16,904 bases of DNA from Rhodococcus sp. (in: high G+C Gram-positive bacteria) (lineage in GTDB: Bacteria; Actinomycetota; Actinomycetes; Mycobacteriales; Mycobacteriaceae). The stretch covers positions 1-16,904 of the forward strand of contig JAAYXN010000254.1 of NCBI GenBank assembly GCA_012515885.1. Reading direction: 5' to 3'. How positions within the stretch are numbered: position 1 is the stretch's first letter; each line of letters starts with the position of its first letter. A program made the position numbers and the translations under genes. The notes beneath the pieces were generated by a model, which saw nothing but the letters and a program-made list of their open reading frames with translations, was not told the DNA's origin and ran no database searches. Shown here piece after piece: positions 1 through 6,590 of the stretch.

Positions 1-1
1 G

Positions 2-619
2 GGGTGGATCAACCTGCATTTCTCCCTGCTCCCGGCGTGGCGTGGAGCTGCCCCAGTGCAGGCTGCGCTTGCTGCCGGTGACGAAGTGACCGGTGCCAGT
101 GCATTCCAACTCGAAAAGGGCCTCGACACCGGTCCTGTCTTCGGCGTCGTCACTGAGCGGGTGCGCCCCGATGACACCGCCGGTGAACTATTGGCGCGGC
201 TTGCAGACAGCGGCAGCGTCCTGCTCGAATCCGTCCTCGATGGGGTGGAAGATGGCGCACTGAATGCGGTGCCGCAATCACCGGACGGCGTGTCCTATGC
301 ACCAAAAATTACCGTGGAGAACGCCCGGATCAACTGGACATGGCCCGCGCACGTCGTTGACCGCGAAATCCGGTCGGTCACACCGGCACCCGGTGCGTGG
401 ACCATGTTCGATGACCTACGGGTCAAAGTTGGGCCCGTCAGCCACACTGACGAACAATTGCGCCCCGGCGAAGTTCTCGCTGAGAAGAAGCGACTACTCG
501 TCGGCACCGGCACCACCGCAGTCTCTCTGCACGACGTGCAACCACAGGGGAAAAAGGCCATGAACGCGGTGGACTGGGCCCGCGGCGCACGACTGGGTGA
601 AGGAGTGAACGCACAGTGA
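2..619 (+). CDS. fmt: Methionyl-tRNA formyltransferase, 3' part (5' end outside window)
   Basis: Fmt transfers a formyl group from 10-formyl-tetrahydrofolate to the methionine on initiator tRNA, in the cytosol, to start bacterial translation. The window opens inside the catalytic domain: 205 residues are visible and roughly the first 100 of about 307 are missing. The reading frame begins GWINLHFSLLPAWRGAAPVQ, the family signature. Visible residues N4 and H6 and the Asp of EKGLDTGPVF (visible residue 42) correspond to the catalytic Asn, His and Asp of the family; the N-to-D spacing of 38 equals that of E. coli Fmt (N106, H108, D144). The C-terminal tRNA-binding OB-fold domain follows, from about visible residue 105, with VSYAPKI at the domain linker. 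The GTG at 56 lies inside the conserved motif and is not a start. The TGA stop overlaps the rsmB GTG by 4 bases (616-619), so the two are probably translated together. Confidence 0.96.
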   Translation, partial: GWINLHFSLLPAWRGAAPVQAALAAGDEVTGASAFQLEKGLDTGPVFGVVTERVRPDDTAGELLARLADSGSVLLESVLDGVEDGALNAVPQSPDGVSYAPKITVENARINWTWPAHVVDREIRSVTPAPGAWTMFDDLRVKVGPVSHTDEQLRPGEVLAEKKRLLVGTGTTAVSLHDVQPQGKKAMNAVDWARGARLGEGVNAQ

Positions 620-2148
620 GCGATCGCGGCGGTAACAACAACAGCAGCAATAACAACGCCGGGGGCAGCAACAGCGGCGGCGGTAGGGGATACACCAGCA
701 AAAACCGGCGCGGAACCTCCGGTCCCGGTGGCGGAAACTCACGAGGCCGTTCCAATCAGGGCGGGGGCGGCAACTCGCGACCACGGCAGGCGCGTCGCCC
801 GGACCCTACCGAGGCGCACCTTGATCAGCCCCGGCTTGCTGCGCGCGACGTATTGCGCGCAGTCCGTGAACGCGATGCTTATGCAAACTTGGTGCTGCCC
901 GGATTGCTGCGTGAACGGCGTATCGAGGGGCGTGACGCTGCCCTGGCAACCGAACTTGCCTATGGTTCGGCGCGCGCTCAGGGCCTGCTGGACGCGGTGA
1001 TCGCCGAGGCTGCGGGTCGCTCAATCGACGACATCGACGGGCCACTACTCGACGTGCTGCGGCTCGGTACCTACCAGTTGCTGCGCACGCGCATCGCCCC
1101 GCACGCGGCAGTGGCGACATCGGTCGATATTGCGCGCGCCGAATCTGGACCAGGCAAGTCGGGTTTCGTCAACGCGGTACTTCGGCAGGTATCGAGGCGT
1201 TCGCAAGAAGAATGGATTGACGCCCTTGCGCCGCATGATCCGGTGGGCCGTCTGGCATTCGAATACGCGCACCCGGTGTGGATCGCGCAAGCATTTGCCG
1301 ATGCGTTGGCCGCTGACGCCGGTGAATTGGAAGCGTTGTTGGAAGCCGACGACACCCGGCCCGGAGTGCATCTCATTGCCCGCCCGGGCGAGATTTCCGC
1401 CGAGGAATTGGCGCTCATTACCGGCGGCGATATCGGTCGCTACTCGCCGTATGCCGTATATCTCGACAGCGGTGATCCCGGGTCACTTGAACCGGTCCGT
1501 GAAGGACTCGCGGCCGTGCAGGACGAGGGCAGCCAGTTGGTGGCGCGCGCGCTGACGCTCGCCGAACCTCTGGGCCAAGACGGCGGGCGCTGGCTCGATC
1601 TGTGCGCTGGTCCCGGTGGCAAAGCGGCATTACTGGGCGCTATCGCAGACATTGAAGGTGCCCGTGTTGACGCGGTCGAGCCCGCCGAGCATCGGGCGGA
1701 GTTGGTACGCAAGACCACCCGCGGACTCCCTGTCGATGTGCACGTAGCTGACGGCCGAGATCCGGGCCTGCCCGGCGGCTACGACCGGGTTCTGGTGGAC
1801 GCACCGTGCACCGGGTTGGGTGCGCTGCGCCGTCGTCCCGAGGCGCGCTGGCGCCGAACCCCCGCGGATGTTGCGGGCTTGGTGAAGTTGCAGCGCGAAT
1901 TGCTCGCTTCCGCAATCGAATTGGTGCGTCCAGGGGGAGTGGTCCTGTACTCGACCTGTTCGCCGCACCTGTCGGAAACCTCGGCGGTCGTGGCTGATGC
2001 TGTGCGCCGTTACAGGGTTGAGGCGCTCGATACTCGCGAGTTGGTTCCTGACGTTCCCCAATTGGGTGACGGCCTGGGCGTGCAATTGTGGCCGCACCGT
2101 CACGGCACGGACGCGATGTTTATGGCGGCCCTGCGTAAACCCGTGTAG
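616..2148 (+). CDS. rsmB: 16S rRNA (cytosine-C5) methyltransferase RsmB/Sun family, with long disordered N-terminus
   Basis: RsmB methylates C5 of a cytosine in 16S rRNA (C967 in E. coli) using S-adenosylmethionine. The protein is 510 residues. Residues 1 to about 62 are low-complexity, rich in Gly, Asn, Ser and Arg. Residues about 70-205 form the NusB-like RNA-binding domain, and the methyltransferase follows: SAM-binding DLCAGPGGK (328-336), motif IV DAPC (395-398) and motif VI YSTCS (445-449). In this family the motif VI Cys (C448) attacks the base and the motif IV Cys (C398) helps release the product; both are present. The GTG at 616 is chosen because it has GAAGGAG (599-605) ten bases upstream and overlaps the fmt stop as GTGA. 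The family identity is secure; the precise target base is inferred from the family. E. coli RsmB is about 430 residues, so the N-terminal tail accounts for most of the extra length. Confidence 0.94.
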   Translation: MSDRGGNNNSSNNNAGGSNSGGGRGYTSKNRRGTSGPGGGNSRGRSNQGGGGNSRPRQARRPDPTEAHLDQPRLAARDVLRAVRERDAYANLVLPGLLRERRIEGRDAALATELAYGSARAQGLLDAVIAEAAGRSIDDIDGPLLDVLRLGTYQLLRTRIAPHAAVATSVDIARAESGPGKSGFVNAVLRQVSRRSQEEWIDALAPHDPVGRLAFEYAHPVWIAQAFADALAADAGELEALLEADDTRPGVHLIARPGEISAEELALITGGDIGRYSPYAVYLDSGDPGSLEPVREGLAAVQDEGSQLVARALTLAEPLGQDGGRWLDLCAGPGGKAALLGAIADIEGARVDAVEPAEHRAELVRKTTRGLPVDVHVADGRDPGLPGGYDRVLVDAPCTGLGALRRRPEARWRRTPADVAGLVKLQRELLASAIELVRPGGVVLYSTCSPHLSETSAVVADAVRRYRVEALDTRELVPDVPQLGDGLGVQLWPHRHGTDAMFMAALRKPV

Positions 2149-2158
2149 CGCCTGCGTT

Positions 2159-2239
2159 CCGCCACGTCCCACCTCTTTTTGTGTCCTCCCACCCGCTCGA
2201 ACGGGTGGGAGGACACAAGAATCTATGCGACGTGGGGGT
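2159..2239 (+). repeat. Nested palindromic repeat, copy 1 (left of yjbR-like gene)
   Basis: An 81-bp element lies 10 bases after the rsmB stop. Its core is a perfect 17-bp hairpin: TTGTGTCCTCCCACCCG (2179-2195), loop CTCGAA, and the complementary arm at 2202-2218. Around it lie outer arms ending in CCACGTC (2162-2168) and GACGTGGGGG (2229-2238), which pair over 9 of 10 positions if the outer arm starts at 2159. A second copy in the same orientation lies at 2601-2682. A T5 run sits on the 5' side of the stem and none follows it, so it is not a textbook intrinsic terminator, although its place between convergent rsmB and the yjbR-like gene would suit a bidirectional one. Confidence 0.9.
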
Positions 2240-2247
2240 GGAGATCT

Positions 2248-2580
2248 CTACGGCCGCTTCTTCTTGGCGCTGGCGGGGGCGCGAAGTTGCCACGCTTCAT
2301 CGAGTAGTTCGGTGAGGCGTCCTCGATCAATTTGGTCGAGGTGTACCAGGATGGAGCCGTGCCCGTCGTAGTGGTCGGTGGTGTAGAACGGGCCGCCTTC
2401 GGCGAGTAGGGCCTGTTTTTCGTCGAGCCCACAGATCACCATGAGTCCGCCATCGGATTCCGCGCGCAGCCGCGACATCAATCGGCCCGAAACTTTGAGC
2501 GCTGGCGTCCGATACGAGGTGCTTTCCTCGACGTCGGGTAGCGCTTCGGCGATCTCAACGACATCCGTCCAGGTGGCCAT
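2248..2580 (-). CDS. MmcQ/YjbR-family protein (DUF419-like, CyaY-like fold)
   Basis: A 110-residue protein on the minus strand, the only confident minus-strand gene in the window. It shows the family pattern: an N-terminal LPDVEESTSYRTPALKVSG (about 15-33), a central VICGLDEKQALL, then TDHYDGHGSILVHLDQID and a terminal helix LTELLDEAWQLRAP, ending in a basic AKKKRP tail. The family adopts a frataxin/CyaY-like fold; some members are annotated as DNA-binding, but a molecular role is not established and none is assigned here. The start is the ATG whose complement is at 2578-2580. An upstream in-frame reading of 158 residues would run through the flanking repeat and is not credible. There is no good Shine-Dalgarno, but CATACT lies 6 bases upstream, consistent with a leaderless mRNA. 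The gene fills nearly the whole space between the two repeat copies (8 and 20 bases to spare). Confidence 0.85.
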   Translation of the reverse strand: MATWTDVVEIAEALPDVEESTSYRTPALKVSGRLMSRLRAESDGGLMVICGLDEKQALLAEGGPFYTTDHYDGHGSILVHLDQIDRGRLTELLDEAWQLRAPASAKKKRP

Positions 2581-2586
2581 GACCCC

Positions 2587-2592
2587 AGTATG
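2587..2592 (-). promoter_or_regulatory. Candidate -10 box for the yjbR-like gene (leaderless)
   Basis: Read on the minus strand, CATACT is followed by GGGGTC and then the ATG. Six bases between a -10 box and the start codon would place the transcription start at or next to the A of the ATG. No convincing -35 is seen; the -35 region would fall inside repeat copy 2. The box is inferred from position and base pattern only. Confidence 0.45.
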
Positions 2593-2600
2593 AACCTTTC

Positions 2601-2682
2601 CCCCCACGTCCCACCCCCTTTTTGTGTCCTCCCGCCCGTTCGAATGGGTGGGAGGACACAAGAATCTATGCGACGTGGGGGT
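2601..2682 (+). repeat. Nested palindromic repeat, copy 2 (right of yjbR-like gene)
   Basis: An 82-bp direct copy of the element at 2159-2239. It differs at five aligned positions and by one 1-base indel. The outer arms are a perfect 10-bp inverted repeat, CCCCCACGTC (2601-2610) and GACGTGGGGG (2672-2681). The inner stem pairs 2622-2638 with 2645-2661 around TTCGAA. Two of the stem differences from copy 1 (A2191 to G2634, C2202 to T2645) turn A-U and G-C pairs into G-U pairs in a plus-strand transcript, so pairing is kept. This copy lies between the divergent yjbR-like gene and rpe, where a terminator would not be expected. Confidence 0.9.
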
Positions 2683-2715
2683 TAGGGGATACGCGGCTGC
2701 CACAAGAGTGACGAC

Positions 2716-2721
2716 TAGACT
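2716..2721 (+). promoter_or_regulatory. Candidate -10 box for rpe (short or no leader)
   Basis: TAGACT matches the TAnnnT -10 pattern and ends 8 bases before the rpe GTG at 2730. No Shine-Dalgarno is visible in front of that GTG, so a leaderless or nearly leaderless transcript is likely. No clear -35 is seen. This would be the start of the rpe-rib transcription unit downstream of the repeat cassette. Confidence 0.5.
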
Positions 2722-2729
2722 CATGCACC

Positions 2730-3413
2730 GTGGCTCATCCGATGATCGCTCCGTCCATTTTGTCCGCCGACTTCGCGCATCTCGCCGACGAGGCCCGTGC
2801 TGTCACGGGAGCTGATTGGCTCCATGTTGACGTGATGGACGCGCATTTCGTGCCCAACTTGACCCTCGGGTTGCCGGTCGTGCAGAGCTTGCTCAAAGCA
2901 ACCGACATTCCCCTCGATTGCCACCTCATGATCGAGGATCCGGGCCGCTGGGCACCGCCCTACGCTGAAGCCGGCGCACACAACGTCACCTTTCACGCCG
3001 AAGCGACCGACGACCCCCGCGCCGTCGCCCGCGATATCCGCGCCGCAGGCGGCAAAGCCGGGTTGAGCGTCAAACCAGGCACCCCCATTGAGCCATACCT
3101 GGAAATCCTGCGTGATTTCGACACCCTGCTCATCATGAGCGTCGAACCCGGATTCGGTGGCCAGTCCTTCATCCCCGAAGTACTCGATAAGGCGAAGAAG
3201 ATCCGCAACCTCGTCGATTCGGGAGAACTGCGACTCCTCGTCGAAATCGACGGCGGCATCAACACCGACACCATCGAAGCCGCAGCAGAAGCAGGAATCG
3301 ACTGCTTCGTTGCCGGATCAGCGGTGTATGGCGCTGCGGACCCCGGTGAGGCCGTGCGGGCATTGCGCGCACAAGCTGGCAAAGCATCACCACACTTGAC
3401 GCTCGCACACTGA
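2730..3413 (+). CDS. rpe: Ribulose-phosphate 3-epimerase
   Basis: Rpe interconverts ribulose 5-phosphate and xylulose 5-phosphate in the pentose phosphate pathway, in the cytosol. The 227-residue protein is a full-length TIM barrel of normal size. Visible landmarks: IAPSILSADF (6-15), the metal/active-site HVDVMD (H32, D34), DCHLMI (H65), the phosphate-binding VEPGFGGQSF, VEIDGGIN (D174) and FVAGSAVYGA near the end. H32, D34, H65 and D174 match the metal-binding set of the family, with D34 and D174 as the acid/base pair. The common VMDGHFVPN appears here as VMDAHFVPN, a conservative change. The GTG at 2730 is preferred because of the -10 box just upstream; an internal ATG at 2742 would still keep the barrel start. 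The gene ends 19 bases before ribD, suggesting cotranscription; its substrate is also used by RibBA downstream. Confidence 0.97.
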   Translation: MAHPMIAPSILSADFAHLADEARAVTGADWLHVDVMDAHFVPNLTLGLPVVQSLLKATDIPLDCHLMIEDPGRWAPPYAEAGAHNVTFHAEATDDPRAVARDIRAAGGKAGLSVKPGTPIEPYLEILRDFDTLLIMSVEPGFGGQSFIPEVLDKAKKIRNLVDSGELRLLVEIDGGINTDTIEAAAEAGIDCFVAGSAVYGAADPGEAVRALRAQAGKASPHLTLAH

Positions 3414-3432
3414 GCCCGGCGAGACGCTTCCG

Positions 3433-4479
3433 ATGGCTACAGGTCCTCACGACGCCGCAGATGCCGCCGCCGAAATTGACGCGGCCATGCAGATCGCGAT
3501 CGCGGCCGCCGAGTCAGCGCGGGGTTTTACCAGCCCCAACCCGCCCGTAGGCGCCGTCATCCTCGATAAGGCAGGCGCCATCGCCGGGGTCGGCATGACC
3601 CAACCACCCGGCGGTCCGCACGCCGAAGTCGTGGCACTGCGCGAAGCCGGGGCCGCGGCGAAAAATGGCACGGCAGTGGTCACTCTCGAACCGTGCAACC
3701 ACTACGGACGCACCCCGCCATGCAGCCAGGCACTGATCGATGCGGGAATCCGCCGCGTCTTCTATGCCGTGGGGGATCCAAACCCGGAAGCGGCAGGCGG
3801 TGCCCGCACCCTCGAAACCGCCGGCATCCGTGTTCTCGGTGGTGTACGCGCCGATGACGTCGAGCGAGGCTCGCTGCGCGCCTGGTTGCATCGCCAGCGC
3901 ACCGGGCAACCCCTGATCACCTGGAAGTACGCAGCTACCCTCGATGGCAAGAGCGCCGCTGCCGACGGCACAAGCCAGTGGATTACCGGTCCAGCCGCCC
4001 GCGCCCGCGTACACGCTGAACGCGCGAAACTCGACGCCATCATCGTGGGAACGGGAACGGTCCTATCGGACGATCCCTGGTTGACCGCGCGGCTACCCGA
4101 CGGGTCACTCGCCGCACATCAGCCGGTACGCATCGTGGTAGGTACCCGTGAAATACCCACGGCGGCAAAAGTATTGGATGACTCCGCTCCCACCGTGGTG
4201 CTACGCACTCAGGATTTGGATGAGGTGGCCGCAGCAATCGCGGACTACACCGATGTGCAACTCGAAGGCGGCCCCACACTTGCGGGCGCGTTCCTCGCGT
4301 CCCGGCGTATCGACCGAATCCAGGCGTATCTCGCGCCGTTACTGCTCGGCGCCGGTACCGCTGCCGTCGTCGATGCGGGTGTCGGCACGATGGCCGACGC
4401 ACACCGCTTCGAGATGGAGAGCGTGGAAACAATCGGAACGGACATGTTGTTGACTTTGGGCAGTACGGGCACCATTTAG
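3433..4479 (+). CDS. ribD: Bifunctional riboflavin deaminase/reductase RibD
   Basis: RibD performs two successive steps of riboflavin synthesis: zinc-dependent deamination of the diaminopyrimidine phosphate made by GTP cyclohydrolase II, then NADPH-dependent reduction of its ribosyl chain. The 348-residue protein has both domains. The deaminase (about 10-155) carries PHAEV (H63, catalytic E65) and PCNHYGRTPPC (zinc ligands C88 and C97). The reductase (about 155-348) shows KYAATLDGKSA, SQWITG, AIIVGTGTVLSDDPWLTAR and QLEGGPTLAGAF, the usual substrate and NADPH-binding segments. The start is ATG 3433, with only a weak GGCGAG-like upstream element. The gene follows rpe by 19 bases. Its stop codon runs into a 20-bp perfect palindrome. 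Confidence 0.97.
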   Translation: MATGPHDAADAAAEIDAAMQIAIAAAESARGFTSPNPPVGAVILDKAGAIAGVGMTQPPGGPHAEVVALREAGAAAKNGTAVVTLEPCNHYGRTPPCSQALIDAGIRRVFYAVGDPNPEAAGGARTLETAGIRVLGGVRADDVERGSLRAWLHRQRTGQPLITWKYAATLDGKSAAADGTSQWITGPAARARVHAERAKLDAIIVGTGTVLSDDPWLTARLPDGSLAAHQPVRIVVGTREIPTAAKVLDDSAPTVVLRTQDLDEVAAAIADYTDVQLEGGPTLAGAFLASRRIDRIQAYLAPLLLGAGTAAVVDAGVGTMADAHRFEMESVETIGTDMLLTLGSTGTI

Positions 4480-4497
4480 ATACCGGCGCCGGTATCT
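4478..4497 (+). promoter_or_regulatory. Perfect 20-bp palindrome at the ribD 3' end
   Basis: AGATACCGGCGCCGGTATCT is perfectly self-complementary and includes the last two bases of the ribD TAG. Its centre GGCGCC leaves no natural loop, so it looks more like a protein-binding site or a cruciform than a classic terminator. No T-run follows. It lies 83 bases upstream of the ribE start. Function is not known. Confidence 0.5.
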
Positions 4498-4579
4498 CGC
4501 CCGGCCAGTAGCTCGGCGCGCTGCTCAAGACACCCCAGCCTTGAGTGAAGACAAGAAAATTTACGTAGGAGCGGATGAA

Positions 4580-5188
4580 GTGTTCACCGGAATAGTCGAA
4601 GAACTCGGCGAGATCGTCGCGAAAGATGACCTGGCTGATTCGTGCCGGTTTACCGTGCGTGGCCCGCTCGTCACCTCGGACGCACGTCATGGCGATTCGA
4701 TCGCCGTCAACGGCGTGTGCCTGACCGTCGTGGATGTCCTCGCAGACGGAGCTTTCACCGCTGACGTCATGCAGGAAACGCTCGACCGTTCCAGCCTGCA
4801 GGTTCTCGGCGTCGGAAGCAGAGTCAACTTGGAGCGTGCCGCAGCAGTCAACAGCCGTCTGGGTGGGCACATCGTGCAGGGGCACGTCGATGGTACCGGC
4901 GAGATCCTTGCCCGCACGCCGTCAGAGAACTGGGAAGTTGTCCGCATTTCCCTGCCACCGACAATTTCGCGCTACGTGGTTGAAAAGGGTTCGGTCACGG
5001 TCGACGGCGTCTCGCTGACGGTCTCCGCGCTCGGCGGCGAGCCCGGACACGAGTACTTCGAGATCTCGCTGATCCCCACCACGCTGGAACTAACCACACT
5101 CGGCAAGGCGTCTGTGGGTACGCCTGTCAACCTTGAAGTGGACGTGATCGCCAAGTACGTCGAACGGCTACATACCGCGAGGCATTAA
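4580..5188 (+). CDS. ribE: Riboflavin synthase (alpha subunit)
   Basis: Riboflavin synthase (RibE, also named RibC) dismutates two molecules of 6,7-dimethyl-8-ribityllumazine into riboflavin and the pyrimidinedione that RibH reuses. The 202-residue protein shows the two tandem lumazine-binding barrels of the family: the first with MFTGIVEELG (1-10) and GDSIAVNGVCLTVV (38-51), the second with GHIVQGHVDGTGEI (96-109) and KGSVTVDGVSLTVS (136-149), then a C-terminal helix ending VDVIAKYVERL. The start is placed at GTG 4580, since the MFTGIVE motif begins there and AGGAG (4567-4571) lies 8 bases upstream. A TTG at 4541 in the same frame would add 13 unusual residues and lacks a ribosome-binding site. 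The 100 bases from the ribD stop hold the palindrome and no gene. Confidence 0.97.
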   Translation: MFTGIVEELGEIVAKDDLADSCRFTVRGPLVTSDARHGDSIAVNGVCLTVVDVLADGAFTADVMQETLDRSSLQVLGVGSRVNLERAAAVNSRLGGHIVQGHVDGTGEILARTPSENWEVVRISLPPTISRYVVEKGSVTVDGVSLTVSALGGEPGHEYFEISLIPTTLELTTLGKASVGTPVNLEVDVIAKYVERLHTARH

Positions 5189-5197
5189 CCCTGTCCA

Positions 5198-5218
5198 GAC
5201 CTGCCTCACGGCCAGGTC
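5198..5218 (+). other. Small hairpin after ribE
   Basis: GACCTG (5198-5203) pairs with CAGGTC (5213-5218), with a possible further CC/GG pair towards the loop. It begins 9 bases after the ribE stop. The stem is short and no T-run follows, so a terminator role is only a possibility. Confidence 0.35.
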
Positions 5219-5222
5219 GTAC

Positions 5223-5231
5223 TGTTATAAG
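5223..5231 (+). promoter_or_regulatory. Candidate extended -10 promoter for ribBA
   Basis: TGTTATAAG resembles an extended -10 element (TG, one base, then TATAAG). No convincing -35 is seen 17 bases upstream. Transcription from here would give a leader of about 100 bases before ribBA that includes the hairpin at 5244-5266. Confidence 0.35.
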
Positions 5232-5243
5232 GCATACCTTCCT

Positions 5244-5266
5244 GTGGTGCCGCTGGGCGGCGCCAC
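5244..5266 (+). other. Strong hairpin in the ribE-ribBA gap
   Basis: GTGGTGCCGC (5244-5253) pairs with GCGGCGCCAC (5257-5266) around a 3-base loop, with one G-T pair. No T-run follows. It lies 79 bases before the ribBA start. I looked for the conserved FMN riboswitch core in 5189-5345 and did not recognise it. The hairpin could be a terminator for ribE, an attenuator, or a leader structure. Confidence 0.45.
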
Positions 5267-5345
5267 TTCGGTAGTCCAGTTCGGGTTGGGCTAACTACCG
5301 GCAAGGAACGGTGAACCGCTCAAGTGAAACGTTGGAGTTGAATAG

Positions 5346-6590
5346 GTGACCAGGTTCGACAGCATCGAGCGCGCCATCGCCGATATCGCTGCGGGTAAGG
5401 CCGTCGTCGTCGTCGACGACGAGGATCGTGAGAACGAAGGTGATCTGATCTTCGCTGCGGAGAAGGCCACCCCGGAGCTCGTAGCGTTCATGGTGCGCTA
5501 CACCTCTGGCTACCTGTGTGTTCCCCTCGACGGAGCTGATTGTGACCGCCTCGGTCTGCCTCCGATGTATGCCACCAACCAGGACAAACACGGCACCGCC
5601 TACACGGTGACCGTGGATGCTCGGGAGGGGATCGGTACGGGTATTTCCGCGTCCGATCGCGCCACCACAATGCGGCTGCTTGCCGATCCGACGGTGGGTG
5701 CGCAAGATTTCACCCGGCCCGGCCACGTCGTTCCGCTGCGAGCCAAAGAGGGCGGTGTATTGCGTCGCCCCGGCCACACCGAGGCAGCAGTTGATCTCGC
5801 GCGTATGGCGGACCTGCGTCCAGCCGGCGTGATCTGCGAGATCGTCAGCCAAAAAGACGAAGGTGAAATGGCGCAGACCGACGAGCTGCGCGTCTTCGCT
5901 GACGATCACGACCTGGCGCTCATTTCGATCGCCGACCTCATCGCGTGGCGCCGCAAGCACGAAAAGCAGGTAGAGCGGGTCGCGCAAGCTCGCATCCCTA
6001 CCCGCCACGGCGAGTTCACGGCCGTCGGCTACCGCAGCATTTATGACGGTGTCGAACACGTGGCACTGGTGCGCGGCGATATCTCGGGCGATGGCGAAGA
6101 CGTACTGGTGCGGGTGCACTCGGAGTGCCTCACCGGTGACGTATTCGGCTCACTGCGCTGCGACTGCGGCCCCCAGCTGGATGCGGCACTGGACATGGTC
6201 GCGCAGGAAGGTCGCGGTGTCGTCCTCTACATGCGTGGACACGAAGGTCGGGGAATCGGCCTCATGCACAAGCTCCAGGCCTACCAGCTTCAAGACGCGG
6301 GTTCTGACACCGTCGACGCCAATCTCGAACTGGGTCTGCCCGCAGACTCACGTGACTACGGCACCGGCGCGCAGATCCTGGTCGACCTGGGTGTCAAGTC
6401 GATGCGGCTGCTCACCAACAACCCAGCCAAGCGTGTGGGACTGGACGGCTACGGACTTCACATCACGGACCGTGTGCCGATGCCGCTGCGAGCCAACGCA
6501 GAGAACCTGACGTATCTGCGCACCAAACGCGACCGGATGGGCCACGACCTCATCGGTCTCGACGACTACGAAGCCGGAGGGTCACAGTGA
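5346..6590 (+). CDS. ribBA: Bifunctional 3,4-dihydroxy-2-butanone 4-phosphate synthase / GTP cyclohydrolase II
   Basis: RibBA supplies both precursors of riboflavin: the N-terminal domain converts ribulose 5-phosphate to dihydroxybutanone phosphate and formate, and the C-terminal domain opens GTP to the diaminopyrimidine used by RibD. The 414-residue protein is a normal fusion length. The N domain (about 1-200) has DDEDRENEGDLI (24-35), GISASDRATT and RPGHVVPL with a later RRPGHTEAAVDL. The C domain (about 205-414) has HSECLTGDVFGSLRCDCG, whose C261, C272 and C274 are the zinc ligands, RGHEGRGIG, and SRDYGTGAQIL with Y338. All key residues are present in both halves, so both activities are expected. 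The GTG start at 5346 has GGAG (5334-5337) 8 bases upstream. The stop overlaps the ribH GTG as GTGA. Confidence 0.97.
   Translation: MTRFDSIERAIADIAAGKAVVVVDDEDRENEGDLIFAAEKATPELVAFMVRYTSGYLCVPLDGADCDRLGLPPMYATNQDKHGTAYTVTVDAREGIGTGISASDRATTMRLLADPTVGAQDFTRPGHVVPLRAKEGGVLRRPGHTEAAVDLARMADLRPAGVICEIVSQKDEGEMAQTDELRVFADDHDLALISIADLIAWRRKHEKQVERVAQARIPTRHGEFTAVGYRSIYDGVEHVALVRGDISGDGEDVLVRVHSECLTGDVFGSLRCDCGPQLDAALDMVAQEGRGVVLYMRGHEGRGIGLMHKLQAYQLQDAGSDTVDANLELGLPADSRDYGTGAQILVDLGVKSMRLLTNNPAKRVGLDGYGLHITDRVPMPLRANAENLTYLRTKRDRMGHDLIGLDDYEAGGSQ

Noticed and set aside
2581..2724. A 158-residue version of the yjbR-like protein starting at 2724 on the minus strand
   Set aside because: The extra 48 residues would be encoded by the palindromic repeat and match no family N-terminus; the family start fits ATG at 2580.
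4541..4579. Earlier TTG start for ribE
   Set aside because: It adds 13 residues before the conserved MFTGIVE, with no ribosome-binding site, whereas AGGAG is well placed for GTG 4580.
5189..5345. FMN riboswitch before ribBA
   Set aside because: The conserved aptamer sequence blocks are not visible; only simple hairpins are.
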